From: Halieaceae bacterium
GTDB taxonomy: Bacteria > Pseudomonadota > Gammaproteobacteria > Pseudomonadales > Halieaceae
Reading direction: 5' to 3'
Assembly (NCBI GenBank): GCA_003331685.1
Contig: QOPK01000014.1
Span: 1-22,540, forward strand
DNA: 22,540 nt
This document shows, in pieces, positions 16,453 to 22,540 of this stretch; within the stretch, counting starts at the first letter, position 1, and every line of letters begins with the position of its first letter. Below the pieces are notes generated by a model. It did no database searches. It saw only the letters and a program-made list of their open reading frames with translations, and was not told the DNA's origin. Position numbers and translations under genes: made by a program.

Positions 16453-17043
16453 TTGACAGCCTCTGATACAGATCAGCAACTGGTTCAGAGGTCTCAGCGT
16501 GGTGACTTGCGGGCGTTTGATCTGCTGGTCTTGAAGTACCAAGGAAGGATCGCCGCACTGGTCGGTCGTTACGTGTCAGATGCCGGCGAGGTGGAGGACG
16601 TCACACAGGAGGCGTTCATCAAAGCCTACCGGGCGCTGGCGAAATTTCGCGGTGATAGTGCGTTCTATACTTGGCTGTACCGCATCGCGGCGAACGCGGC
16701 TAAGAACCATCTGGTCGCCAAGGGACGCAGGCCGGGGGCCGACGCGACCATTGAAGACGCCGAGGGATTTGATGAGGGCGGATTGCTGTCAGAAAGCGCC
16801 TCTCCTGAGGCGCTGGCGATGGGTGAAGAGCTGGCAGACGTGGTTGAATCTGCGTTGAAAGAATTGCCCGACGAGTTAAAGGCGGCGCTGACGCTCAGGG
16901 AGTTCGACGGGCTGAGTTACGACGAGATTGCGGATGTTTTGGAGTGCCCGGTAGGCACAGTCAGATCAAGGATATTTCGGGCGCGTGAGGCGATCGATCA
17001 GCGCGTAAAGGAGCAGATTAGTGGGGGCTCGGGTTTTAGATGA
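16453..17043 (+). CDS. rpoE: RNA polymerase sigma-E factor (RpoE/AlgU, ECF family)
   Basis: A 196-residue extracytoplasmic-function sigma factor that directs RNA polymerase to envelope-stress promoters. Region 2 spans about residues 20-90, with [30 protein letters not shown] and [17 protein letters not shown]; region 4 spans about 135-185, with [20 protein letters not shown] and the helix-turn-helix [18 protein letters not shown]. The length is like Pseudomonas AlgU (193). The start is TTG at 16453: a stop lies five codons upstream, no ATG or GTG intervenes, and AAGG is eight bases before it. It overlaps rseA as ATGA. A sigma-E promoter lies upstream. In Pseudomonas the homologue controls alginate genes; no alginate genes are in this window. 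Confidence 0.96.
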   Translation: MTASDTDQQLVQRSQRGDLRAFDLLVLKYQGRIAALVGRYVSDAGEVEDVTQEAFIKAYRALAKFRGDSAFYTWLYRIAANAAKNHLVAKGRRPGADATIEDAEGFDEGGLLSESASPEALAMGEELADVVESALKELPDELKAALTLREFDGLSYDEIADVLECPVGTVRSRIFRAREAIDQRVKEQISGGSGFR

Positions 17044-17657
17044 CAGCTGAAGAAAGAGACAGAGAAGCGCTCTCTGCCTTGATGGACGGGGAAGCTCAGG
17101 ATCTCGAGTTGCGGCGGACTCTGGAGGCTACAGCTTGCGATGGGTCACTGCGCGACCGGTGGCAACGTCAGCATCGCGTGAGAGAGGTGCTGCACGGACA
17201 GGCTGCCAGTTTTACTGACATCGATATATCTAAGGGTGTGCTGCAAGCGCTGGAGACAGAGAAGCCGGTGAGTCGCAATCCGCTCTGGAGTATGGCCGTC
17301 GCGGCGTCGGTGACGCTTGCAGTGGTAATGGGAGGTCAGCAGCTTCTGTTGCCTTCGACAGCGGGTTCGCCCGTGCCAGTGGTGAGTGAGCTGGGCGGCG
17401 CAGTGGTGCCGGTTCTGGGCGCGCAACCGGTTCAGGCCAGTCTGGGTGGCAAAGCGCTTGTCGGGCCTACTCGGCAAATGGTGAACGTTCAAGATTCCAG
17501 TCAGAATGTCGCTGCGGTATACGATCGGCTTGCTCTTGACCGGTATCGCGCACTCAGCGGCCGCCATGCAGCGGCCGCTGCCTACAATCATCCTGCGCCC
17601 TATATTTCCTATGTTCGCATTCCGGAATCGCATCTCGACACCAGCGCTACAGAATAA
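17040..17657 (+). CDS. rseA: Anti-sigma-E factor RseA (MucA)
   Basis: A 205-residue single-pass inner-membrane anti-sigma factor that holds RpoE until cut by site-1, site-2 and cytoplasmic proteases. The N-terminal cytoplasmic domain (about 1-78) shows the family opening REALSALMDGEAQDLELRR and CDGSLRDRWQRQHRVREVLHG. The membrane span is about 81-99 (PLWSMAVAASVTLAVVMGG). The periplasmic part (about 100-205) is rich in V, G and A, with an alanine run encoded by a GC-rich hairpin. Length is close to MucA (194). The ATG overlaps the rpoE stop (ATGA), which fits stoichiometric production with its partner. It probably overlaps rseB by 47 bases. Confidence 0.93.
   Translation: MTAEERDREALSALMDGEAQDLELRRTLEATACDGSLRDRWQRQHRVREVLHGQAASFTDIDISKGVLQALETEKPVSRNPLWSMAVAASVTLAVVMGGQQLLLPSTAGSPVPVVSELGGAVVPVLGAQPVQASLGGKALVGPTRQMVNVQDSSQNVAAVYDRLALDRYRALSGRHAAAAAYNHPAPYISYVRIPESHLDTSATE
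17555..17580 (+). repeat. Perfect 10-bp inverted repeat (GC-rich hairpin) inside rseA
   Basis: CAGCGGCCGC (17555-17564) and GCGGCCGCTG (17571-17580) are exact reverse complements separated by CATGCA. Each arm contains GCGGCCGC, itself a palindrome. The stem lies in the rseA coding region, where it encodes GRHAAAAA, and ends 30 bases before the likely rseB ATG. No T-run follows. Confidence 0.9.
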
Positions 17658-18537
17658 AGGGCGTTGCCTGTCATCTGTAGCGACGCTATTCGCCCTGTGT
17701 CTGCTTATGCCGACACTGGTTGTGGCTCAGCCAGATGTCGCTTCACCCAGCGACCCGGTCTGCAGTCTCGACACTCCCCCTGAGCAGGCGCTGTTCAAGA
17801 TGCTGCAGGCGTCCGCTCATCAGCGGTATGAGGGCACGGTGTTGTACGAGCGGGCAGGCAGTCGGCAATTTGTTACCGTCAGTTCGCATATTGATTCTGC
17901 CGGGCAGGGCGTGTTGCGACGGATGAACGCGCAGGCTGATCCGTTGCCTGAGAGCTGGCCCGTCCCATTCGACTCCCCGCAAAGAGCCTGTGACGTTGCT
18001 ACGGTCTATTTACCCACCCTCGACTCAGGGCGGACTATTGCTGGAAGAGCGACCCAAAGACTGACGTTGCGGCCCCGCGATACCCTGAGATTAACCCATT
18101 ATATTGACATAGATAACGTAACCGGATTCGCTTTGGCGATGGCAACGATGGGCTCGGAGGGCAACATGTTGGAGCGCTACGAGTATGCATCGATCGATTA
18201 TCAGTCGGCTTCGGAGCGGGATCTGCTCGACACGGGGCAGACAGAATACGAACGTGGGCGAAGGGTTGTGCCCGGTTACTTTGTGCTGTCCGAGGATGCT
18301 GATCGCGGGGTGTTTGTCGTGAGTGACGGCTTGACTACCGCATCCATTTTTGTAGAGCCGTTGCCTCCGGGTGCGCCGGTTGGCGAGGGTGCGGTTATTG
18401 AGGGTGCAACGCTAACCTATACACGCGGTGTCAGATCGGCGGCGGGCGGGTTATTGATCAGCGTGCTTGGAGAAGTCCCCATGGTGACGGCGCGTCTGCT
18501 CGCGGACGCTGTCCGGCCGCCCAGAGAACAATCCTGA
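17611..18537 (+). CDS. rseB: Periplasmic sigma-E regulator RseB (MucB)
   Basis: A 308-residue exported protein of the RseB/MucB family. It binds the periplasmic part of RseA, shields it from the DegS-type protease, and senses lipoprotein or LPS-related signals. The ATG at 17611 is chosen because it gives a signal peptide with a basic stretch (QNKGRCLSS), a hydrophobic core (VATLFALCLLMPTLVV) and an Ala at 39; it lies within the last 47 bases of rseA. A longer in-frame opening from 17506 has no such support. The mature part opens with the family region EQALFKMLQASAHQRYEGTVLYER, and an N-terminal LolA-like domain and a C-terminal domain follow. Its stop overlaps the rseC start as TGATG. Length matches the family (about 318). 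Confidence 0.92.
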   Translation: MFAFRNRISTPALQNKGRCLSSVATLFALCLLMPTLVVAQPDVASPSDPVCSLDTPPEQALFKMLQASAHQRYEGTVLYERAGSRQFVTVSSHIDSAGQGVLRRMNAQADPLPESWPVPFDSPQRACDVATVYLPTLDSGRTIAGRATQRLTLRPRDTLRLTHYIDIDNVTGFALAMATMGSEGNMLERYEYASIDYQSASERDLLDTGQTEYERGRRVVPGYFVLSEDADRGVFVVSDGLTTASIFVEPLPPGAPVGEGAVIEGATLTYTRGVRSAAGGLLISVLGEVPMVTARLLADAVRPPREQS

Positions 18538-19019
18538 TGGGCTGGTTGAGCGAAACCGGCAGAGTGGTCGCGGTCGAACCTGATGCTGTCTGGATCGAGG
18601 CGGACCGTAGCGCAGCCTGTGGCAAATGCGCGGCTCGCGCCGGATGTGGACAGGGCGCTCTGTCGGCCTTGTTGCAGAGCGGCAAGGGTCGCGTCAGGGC
18701 GATATCCGGCGAGACGTTGAGTGCAGCACAGTGCGCAGTTGGTGACGAGGTGGTGATACAGGTGCCGGAAGCCACGTTGCTAGGCGGTACCCTATTGATT
18801 TACGGTTTCCCTCTGGTGATCGGTGCCACCTCCTCTATGCTGGCGTCGTCATGGGGCGATCTGTGGTCTGCCAGCGCCTTTGCGACCGGGCTGTTGTCAG
18901 GCTTTGCTATCCTTCGGTTTTCAGCTTTGCGGTCGGGTGGTGTGTTGCCCGGGCTTTCTGAGCCTCGCCTGGCCAGCAAGCAGGTCAACCAGTTTGAGCA
19001 TCTGCTCGTAAAGAGTTGA
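18537..19019 (+). CDS. rseC: Sigma-E operon membrane protein RseC (MucC)
   Basis: A 160-residue inner-membrane protein of the RseC/MucC family, a minor positive modulator of sigma-E in E. coli that is also linked to SoxR reduction. The cytoplasmic N-terminus carries the family cysteine cluster CGKCAARAGC (Cys28, Cys31, Cys37), which could hold a metal or cluster. Two membrane spans follow: LLGGTLLIYGFPLVIGATSS (about 80-99) and SAFATGLLSGFAILRFSAL (about 112-130). Length matches E. coli RseC (159). The ATG overlaps the rseB stop by one base, so it is co-translated. degP begins 34 bases after its stop. Confidence 0.9.
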   Translation: MGWLSETGRVVAVEPDAVWIEADRSAACGKCAARAGCGQGALSALLQSGKGRVRAISGETLSAAQCAVGDEVVIQVPEATLLGGTLLIYGFPLVIGATSSMLASSWGDLWSASAFATGLLSGFAILRFSALRSGGVLPGLSEPRLASKQVNQFEHLLVKS

Positions 19020-19053
19020 TTCCGCTTTCTTAGATTTCATATGGAGTAAGGCG

Positions 19054-20445
19054 ATGATATTTCGCGCCCTTTTGTGTGTGCTCGCACTATCTTTTGCGGC
19101 TCAAAAAAGCTTAGCGGAGCTGCCTGATTTCACCGAAATTGTGGACTCCGCGGCGCCGGCCGTTGTGAAGATATTGGTCGAATACGAATCGGAAAACCCG
19201 CGGTATCAGGAGCAGATGGAGGAGTTGCCCGAGTCGCTTCGCCGCTTCTTCGATTTCCGCGGCCGACCTCCGGTTCCCAGAGACCGCGCTGGCATGGGCT
19301 CCGGCTTCATTTTCACGAGCGACGGCTACATCGTGACGAATAACCATGTCGTTGAGAATGCACGTCAGGTCATTGTCAGGCTGCCTGACCGACAGGAGTT
19401 TGATGCCGAGGTGATAGGAACGGATCCTCGGTCTGATTTAGCGGTGCTTAAAATCGACGCGAAGGGGCTACCCACTCTCGCATTGGCAAGTGAGAACGAC
19501 ATCAAAGTCGGACAGTGGGTGCTGGCGATCGGCTCGCCCTTCAGTCTCGATTTTTCTGTCACCGCGGGGATCGTCAGCGCGCTGGGTCGCAGTCTGCCGA
19601 CAGAGACGGGCGACAATTACGTGCCTTTTATCCAGACCGATGTGGCGATTAATCCTGGCAATTCCGGCGGGCCGCTTTTCAATTTGGATGGTGAGGTTAT
19701 CGGCGTAAATTCTCAGATCTTTACGCGCTCAGGGGGCTCCATTGGCCTGTCCTTTGCTATCCCGGTTTCCGTCGTCAGGAATGTGGTGTCCCAGATACAG
19801 GAAAACGGCGTCGTTGAGCGCGGCTGGCTGGGAGTCAGTATTCAGGATGTTGACCGCAATTTGGCAGAGTCTTTCGGATTGGATAGGCCTCGAGGAGCGT
19901 TGATTGCACAAGTGGGTCGCGACTCCCCAGCGGAACGGGCTGGACTGCAGTCCGGCGATGTCATTGTGGCTTTTGATGACGAGCCCATCGAAACTTCGGC
20001 GGATTTGCCCCACATCGTGGGCCTGATCGCCCCGGGTAGTCGCGTTGAGGCGCTGCTGATTCGCGAGGGCGATGAACAAAGGGTCACTGTGGAGGTGGGC
20101 GTTTTGTCATCTGATCAGGTAGCGCGCGTTGATGCGGGGGTTTCTGTTGATGGGAGGGTCCAGTTATTGGGTATGCGCGTCGCTGAGGCAGAGGCGAACA
20201 CTCTGGCAGATCTCGGTCTGTCGGGCGGTGTGGTGATTGAGGCGGTAGAACTGGATTCTCCTGCTGCCGAGGCCGGTATCAGAGACGGCGATATACTGAC
20301 CCGGTTGGGCAGTCGCCCGATCAGCCGCGTTTCAGACGTGACTGCCGCCGCAGATGATCTGGTTCCTGGTGGTTCTGTCCCCGCGCGCCTGATTCGAGGG
20401 AGGAGCCCCTTGTTTATCGGTATACGCATCCCGGACGGCGACTAA
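19054..20445 (+). CDS. mucD: Periplasmic serine protease of the DegP/DegQ/MucD (HtrA) family
   Basis: A 463-residue HtrA protease and chaperone that degrades misfolded envelope proteins. A signal peptide (about 1-21, RALLCVLALSFAAQKSLA) directs export. The trypsin-like domain holds His98 (TNNHVV), Asp128 (RSDLAVLKI) and Ser204 (GNSGGPL). PDZ1 covers about 255-350 (from GWLGVSIQDV) and PDZ2 about 365-460. The start is ATG at 19054 with GGAG and AAGG upstream. It sits last in the rpoE operon, as mucD does in Pseudomonas; no separate promoter is visible in the 34-base gap after rseC. Two PDZ domains and a 463-residue length fit DegQ/MucD rather than single-PDZ DegS. An intrinsic terminator follows. 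Confidence 0.95.
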   Translation: MIFRALLCVLALSFAAQKSLAELPDFTEIVDSAAPAVVKILVEYESENPRYQEQMEELPESLRRFFDFRGRPPVPRDRAGMGSGFIFTSDGYIVTNNHVVENARQVIVRLPDRQEFDAEVIGTDPRSDLAVLKIDAKGLPTLALASENDIKVGQWVLAIGSPFSLDFSVTAGIVSALGRSLPTETGDNYVPFIQTDVAINPGNSGGPLFNLDGEVIGVNSQIFTRSGGSIGLSFAIPVSVVRNVVSQIQENGVVERGWLGVSIQDVDRNLAESFGLDRPRGALIAQVGRDSPAERAGLQSGDVIVAFDDEPIETSADLPHIVGLIAPGSRVEALLIREGDEQRVTVEVGVLSSDQVARVDAGVSVDGRVQLLGMRVAEAEANTLADLGLSGGVVIEAVELDSPAAEAGIRDGDILTRLGSRPISRVSDVTAAADDLVPGGSVPARLIRGRSPLFIGIRIPDGD

Positions 20446-20458
20446 AGATCCCGTCCCG

Positions 20459-20487
20459 GCGTGCTAAAGCTCCCAGCGTGCTAAAAT
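20459..20487 (+). promoter_or_regulatory. Direct repeat with candidate -10 upstream of lepA
   Basis: GCGTGCTAAA occurs at 20459-20468 and again at 20476-20485, 17 bases apart. The second copy runs into TAAAAT (20482-20487), a five-of-six match to the sigma-70 -10, but no good -35 lies at the right distance. A transcript starting here would cross the terminator hairpin before reaching lepA. Role tentative. Confidence 0.35.
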
Positions 20488-20506
20488 AACGGCACTTCCA
20501 ACTCTG

Positions 20507-20540
20507 TAACGCTCGCCCGTTCGGTGGGCGTTATTTTTTT
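20507..20540 (+). terminator. Rho-independent terminator between degP and lepA
   Basis: TAACGCTCGCC (20507-20517) pairs with GGTGGGCGTTA (20523-20533) over eleven positions, including two G-U pairs, around the loop CGTTC. Seven T residues follow directly (20534-20540). It should end transcripts of the rpoE-degP operon. The lepA Shine-Dalgarno (GAGG, 20541-20544) begins on the very next base. Confidence 0.85.
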
Positions 20541-20554
20541 GAGGCACTGAATCG

Positions 20555-22354
20555 GTGGCTGAGCTCAGTCATATTCGAAACTTTTCGATCATTGCGCACA
20601 TTGATCATGGGAAATCGACCCTGGCCGATCGCTTTATTCAACATTGTGGCGGTTTATCGGAGAGAGAGATGGCCGATCAGGTGCTCGATTCGATGGATCT
20701 TGAGCGTGAGCGCGGCATTACCATCAAGGCGCAGAGCGTGACGCTCGACTATCAGGCGCGAGATGGTGAGACGTACCAGCTGAATTTTATTGATACTCCC
20801 GGGCACGTGGACTTTTCCTACGAGGTAAGCAGGTCCCTCGCTGCCTGCGAAGGTGCACTGTTGGTGGTTGATGCAGGCCAGGGTGTCGAAGCGCAGTCAG
20901 TCGCTAACTGTTACACCGCGATCGAGCAAGGTCTTGAGGTGCTGCCCGTCCTTAATAAGATGGATCTTCCGCAGGCAGACCCTGTGCGTGTTCAGCAAGA
21001 AATCGAGGAGATCATTGGGATAGATGCCTCAGAGGCAGTGCCCGCGAGCGCCAAGACTGGCATGGGTATCGAGGATGTGCTGGAGTACCTGATCGAAAAG
21101 GTGCCTGCCCCTGAGGGAGATCGGGAGGCCCCATTGCAGGCACTCATTATCGATTCCTGGTTCGATAATTATCTGGGTGTTGTCTCATTGGTGAGAGTGA
21201 AACAGGGGCAGCTTAGCAAGCGGGACAAATTTGTTGTTCGCTCAACCGGCAAGCAGCATCAAGCAGATTTGATTGGTGTGTTCACCCCAAGAAGGACAGA
21301 AACCGGATGCCTGATGGCGGGCGAGGTGGGCTTTGTGGTCGCCGGCATCAAAGACATCAAGGGTGCGCCAGTGGGCGACACCCTGATCTCTGCTTCGCAG
21401 CAAGATACGCCGGCGCTGCCAGGTTTCCAGAGCGTAAAGCCTCAGGTTTATGCCGGCATCTTTACGGTGAACGCCGATGATTACGAAGATTTCCGTGATG
21501 CCCTTGGTAAACTGACGCTCAACGACGCATCCCTGTTTTACGAGCCCGAGACATCCGATGCGCTCGGCTTCGGCTTCCGCTGTGGCTTTCTCGGCATGTT
21601 GCATATGGAGATCATTCAAGAGCGATTGGAGAGAGAGTACAACCTCGATCTCATCACGACGGCACCCACCGTTATCTATGAGATTGTCAAAAAGAGTCAA
21701 GAGACTATTTACGTCGACAACCCGTCCAAATTGCCAGATGTGGCGGACATCGAGATCATGCGCGAGCCCATCGCACGCTGCACGATCTTAACGCCACAGG
21801 AGTATTTGGGGGCCGCTATTACTCTTTGTGTGGAAAAGCGCGGCGTGCAGGTGGATTTACAGTTTCTCGGCCAGCAGGTGCAAGTGATTTACGACATTCC
21901 CATGGCGGAGGTCGTGCTCGATTTCTTTGATCGGTTGAAGTCGGTCAGTCGGGGTTACGCGTCGCTTGACTACGGTTTTGAGCGATTTCAGGCAGCCCCG
22001 CTGTCCCGATTGGATGTGTTGATCAACGGAGACCGCGTTGATGCCTTGGCCATTATTGTACATCGCGACTACGTGCAGTCGCGCGGGCGGGTGTTGACGG
22101 AAAAAATGAAGGAGCTCATCCCGCGACAAATGTTTGATGTTGCGATTCAAGCGGCTGTTGGCGGCAAGGTTGTTGCCAGGCAGACGGTTAAGGCGCTGAG
22201 AAAAAATGTGACAGCCAAGTGCTACGGCGGGGACGTAACGCGGAAGAAGAAGTTGTTGGAAAAGCAGAAAGCCGGCAAGAAGCGCATGAAGCAGGTAGGC
22301 AATGTTGAAATACCCCAGTCGGCATTTTTGGCGGTATTGCAGGTTGATGGATGA
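20555..22354 (+). CDS. lepA: Elongation factor 4 (LepA GTPase)
   Basis: A 599-residue translational GTPase (E. coli LepA 599) that binds the ribosome and is thought to help initiation or 30S assembly. The G domain is complete: AHIDHGKS (about 14-21), RGITIKAQ (about 53-60), DTPGHVDF (80-87), NKMDLP (134-139) and SAKTGMG. Domains II and III and the EF-G-like domain V follow, and the LepA-specific C-terminal domain ends with [20 protein letters not shown] and the basic tail to [13 protein letters not shown]. It starts with GTG at 20555, with GAGG ten bases upstream. lepB follows after 103 bases, the usual lepA-lepB pairing. Confidence 0.98.
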   Translation: MAELSHIRNFSIIAHIDHGKSTLADRFIQHCGGLSEREMADQVLDSMDLERERGITIKAQSVTLDYQARDGETYQLNFIDTPGHVDFSYEVSRSLAACEGALLVVDAGQGVEAQSVANCYTAIEQGLEVLPVLNKMDLPQADPVRVQQEIEEIIGIDASEAVPASAKTGMGIEDVLEYLIEKVPAPEGDREAPLQALIIDSWFDNYLGVVSLVRVKQGQLSKRDKFVVRSTGKQHQADLIGVFTPRRTETGCLMAGEVGFVVAGIKDIKGAPVGDTLISASQQDTPALPGFQSVKPQVYAGIFTVNADDYEDFRDALGKLTLNDASLFYEPETSDALGFGFRCGFLGMLHMEIIQERLEREYNLDLITTAPTVIYEIVKKSQETIYVDNPSKLPDVADIEIMREPIARCTILTPQEYLGAAITLCVEKRGVQVDLQFLGQQVQVIYDIPMAEVVLDFFDRLKSVSRGYASLDYGFERFQAAPLSRLDVLINGDRVDALAIIVHRDYVQSRGRVLTEKMKELIPRQMFDVAIQAAVGGKVVARQTVKALRKNVTAKCYGGDVTRKKKLLEKQKAGKKRMKQVGNVEIPQSAFLAVLQVDG

Positions 22355-22457
22355 AGGCGCGACGCCCTTGGCGGTGTATGATTTTGGAGCTTGAGGGTAT
22401 AGGCGTTGTTGCTCTCTCTGAGTGATATACCACCACGCGTAGAGATTAATTCGGATT
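22355..22457 (+). other. lepA-lepB intergenic region
   Basis: A 103-base gap on the path of the lepA-lepB transcript. TATGAT at 22377-22382 resembles a -10 but has no -35 at a suitable distance. I see no hairpin with a T-run. The run just before lepB holds no strong Shine-Dalgarno. Confidence 0.3.
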
Positions 22458-22540
22458 ATGAAGATTGATTTTCCGCTGATTCTGGTGATCGTCGTATTAG
22501 GTAGTGGCGCTATCTGGCTACTCGACAGCTTGCTGCTTGC
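22458..22540 (+). CDS. lepB: Signal peptidase I, N-terminal fragment cut by window end
   Basis: The first 27 codons of a gene starting at the ATG at 22458 and running off the window. The translation begins MKIDFPLILVIVVLGSGAIW and continues LLDSLLLA. This is a short start, a first membrane-spanning helix and a LLD-type turn, very like the N-terminus of gammaproteobacterial LepB (for example MDxNFPLLLVI and IWLLD). Position directly after lepA agrees with the universal lepA-lepB pairing. Signal peptidase I removes signal peptides from exported proteins at the inner membrane. The catalytic Ser and Lys lie outside the window, so the call rests on the first helix and synteny. Confidence 0.85.
   Translation, partial: MKIDFPLILVIVVLGSGAIWLLDSLLL

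Noticed and set aside
17555..17580. Transcription terminator within rseA
   Set aside because: The stem is strong but no T-run follows and it lies inside a co-translated operon.
17506..17610. N-terminal extension of RseB into rseA
   Set aside because: The start at 17611 gives a good signal peptide; the extension lies in the rseA coding region and would bury it.
21242..21700. A 152-codon minus-strand frame inside lepA
   Set aside because: It is antisense to conserved LepA domains and shows no family resemblance.
1..22540. A previously undescribed multi-gene defence, secretion or biosynthetic system
   Set aside because: Almost every gene belongs to a known family in a known gammaproteobacterial order; the two poorly understood genes (methyltransferase, protease) are isolated and do not form a system.

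Overview
The window is chromosomal DNA from a gammaproteobacterium. It is moderately GC-rich and densely packed, mostly with housekeeping genes. The gene order (pepA-holC-valS opposite lptFG; ygfZ opposite sdhE; nadB opposite rpoE-rseA-rseB-rseC-degP; then lepA-lepB) is the one known from Pseudomonas-type and other gammaproteobacteria. In particular, a periplasmic protease gene follows rseC, as mucD does in Pseudomonas. The protein sequences suggest a marine lineage such as the OM60/NOR5 group (Halieaceae), but that placement is an inference from general resemblance and was not tested.

Layout. Positions 1-2117 hold the 3' part of a TPR-like protein gene, a class I SAM methyltransferase (minus) and a cold-shock protein (minus). 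Positions 2169-6895 hold a minus-strand operon pepA-holC-valS (leucyl aminopeptidase, DNA polymerase III chi, valyl-tRNA synthetase). Divergent from it at 7002-9144 are lptF and lptG, which encode the inner-membrane part of the LPS transporter. Positions 9170-9628 encode an RDD membrane protein (minus). bolA and trhO follow as a 1-nt-overlapping pair (9703-10997), then a secreted trypsin-like protease on the minus strand, then rarD and ung as an ATGA-coupled pair. ygfZ (minus) and sdhE (plus) diverge from each other, and sdhE converges on nadB (minus). From 16362 onward comes the envelope-stress operon rpoE-rseA-rseB-rseC-degP, then lepA and the first 83 bases of lepB.

How the genes work together. 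The rpoE cluster is a complete sigma-E circuit: sigma factor, membrane anti-sigma factor, periplasmic regulator RseB, membrane protein RseC and the periplasmic HtrA protease. It is headed by a near-consensus sigma-E promoter (GGAACTT, 16 nt, TCTGA), so it should be autoregulated. lptFG export the LPS whose faulty assembly sigma-E senses. ygfZ, sdhE, nadB and bolA all concern flavin or iron-sulfur enzymes. valS, trhO and lepA all act in translation.

I found no mobile element, CRISPR array, tRNA or rRNA, and no defence or biosynthetic cluster. No stretch longer than 300 bases lacks a gene. I do not see a previously undescribed multi-gene system. The points most worth a second look are regulatory: the structured leader and TTG start of rpoE, a full intrinsic terminator immediately upstream of the lepA ribosome-binding site, a strong hairpin inside rseA just before rseB, and a 13-bp tandem repeat at the nadB/sdhE junction. 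The secreted S1-like protease and the ETF-beta-methyltransferase-like enzyme have the least certain roles.
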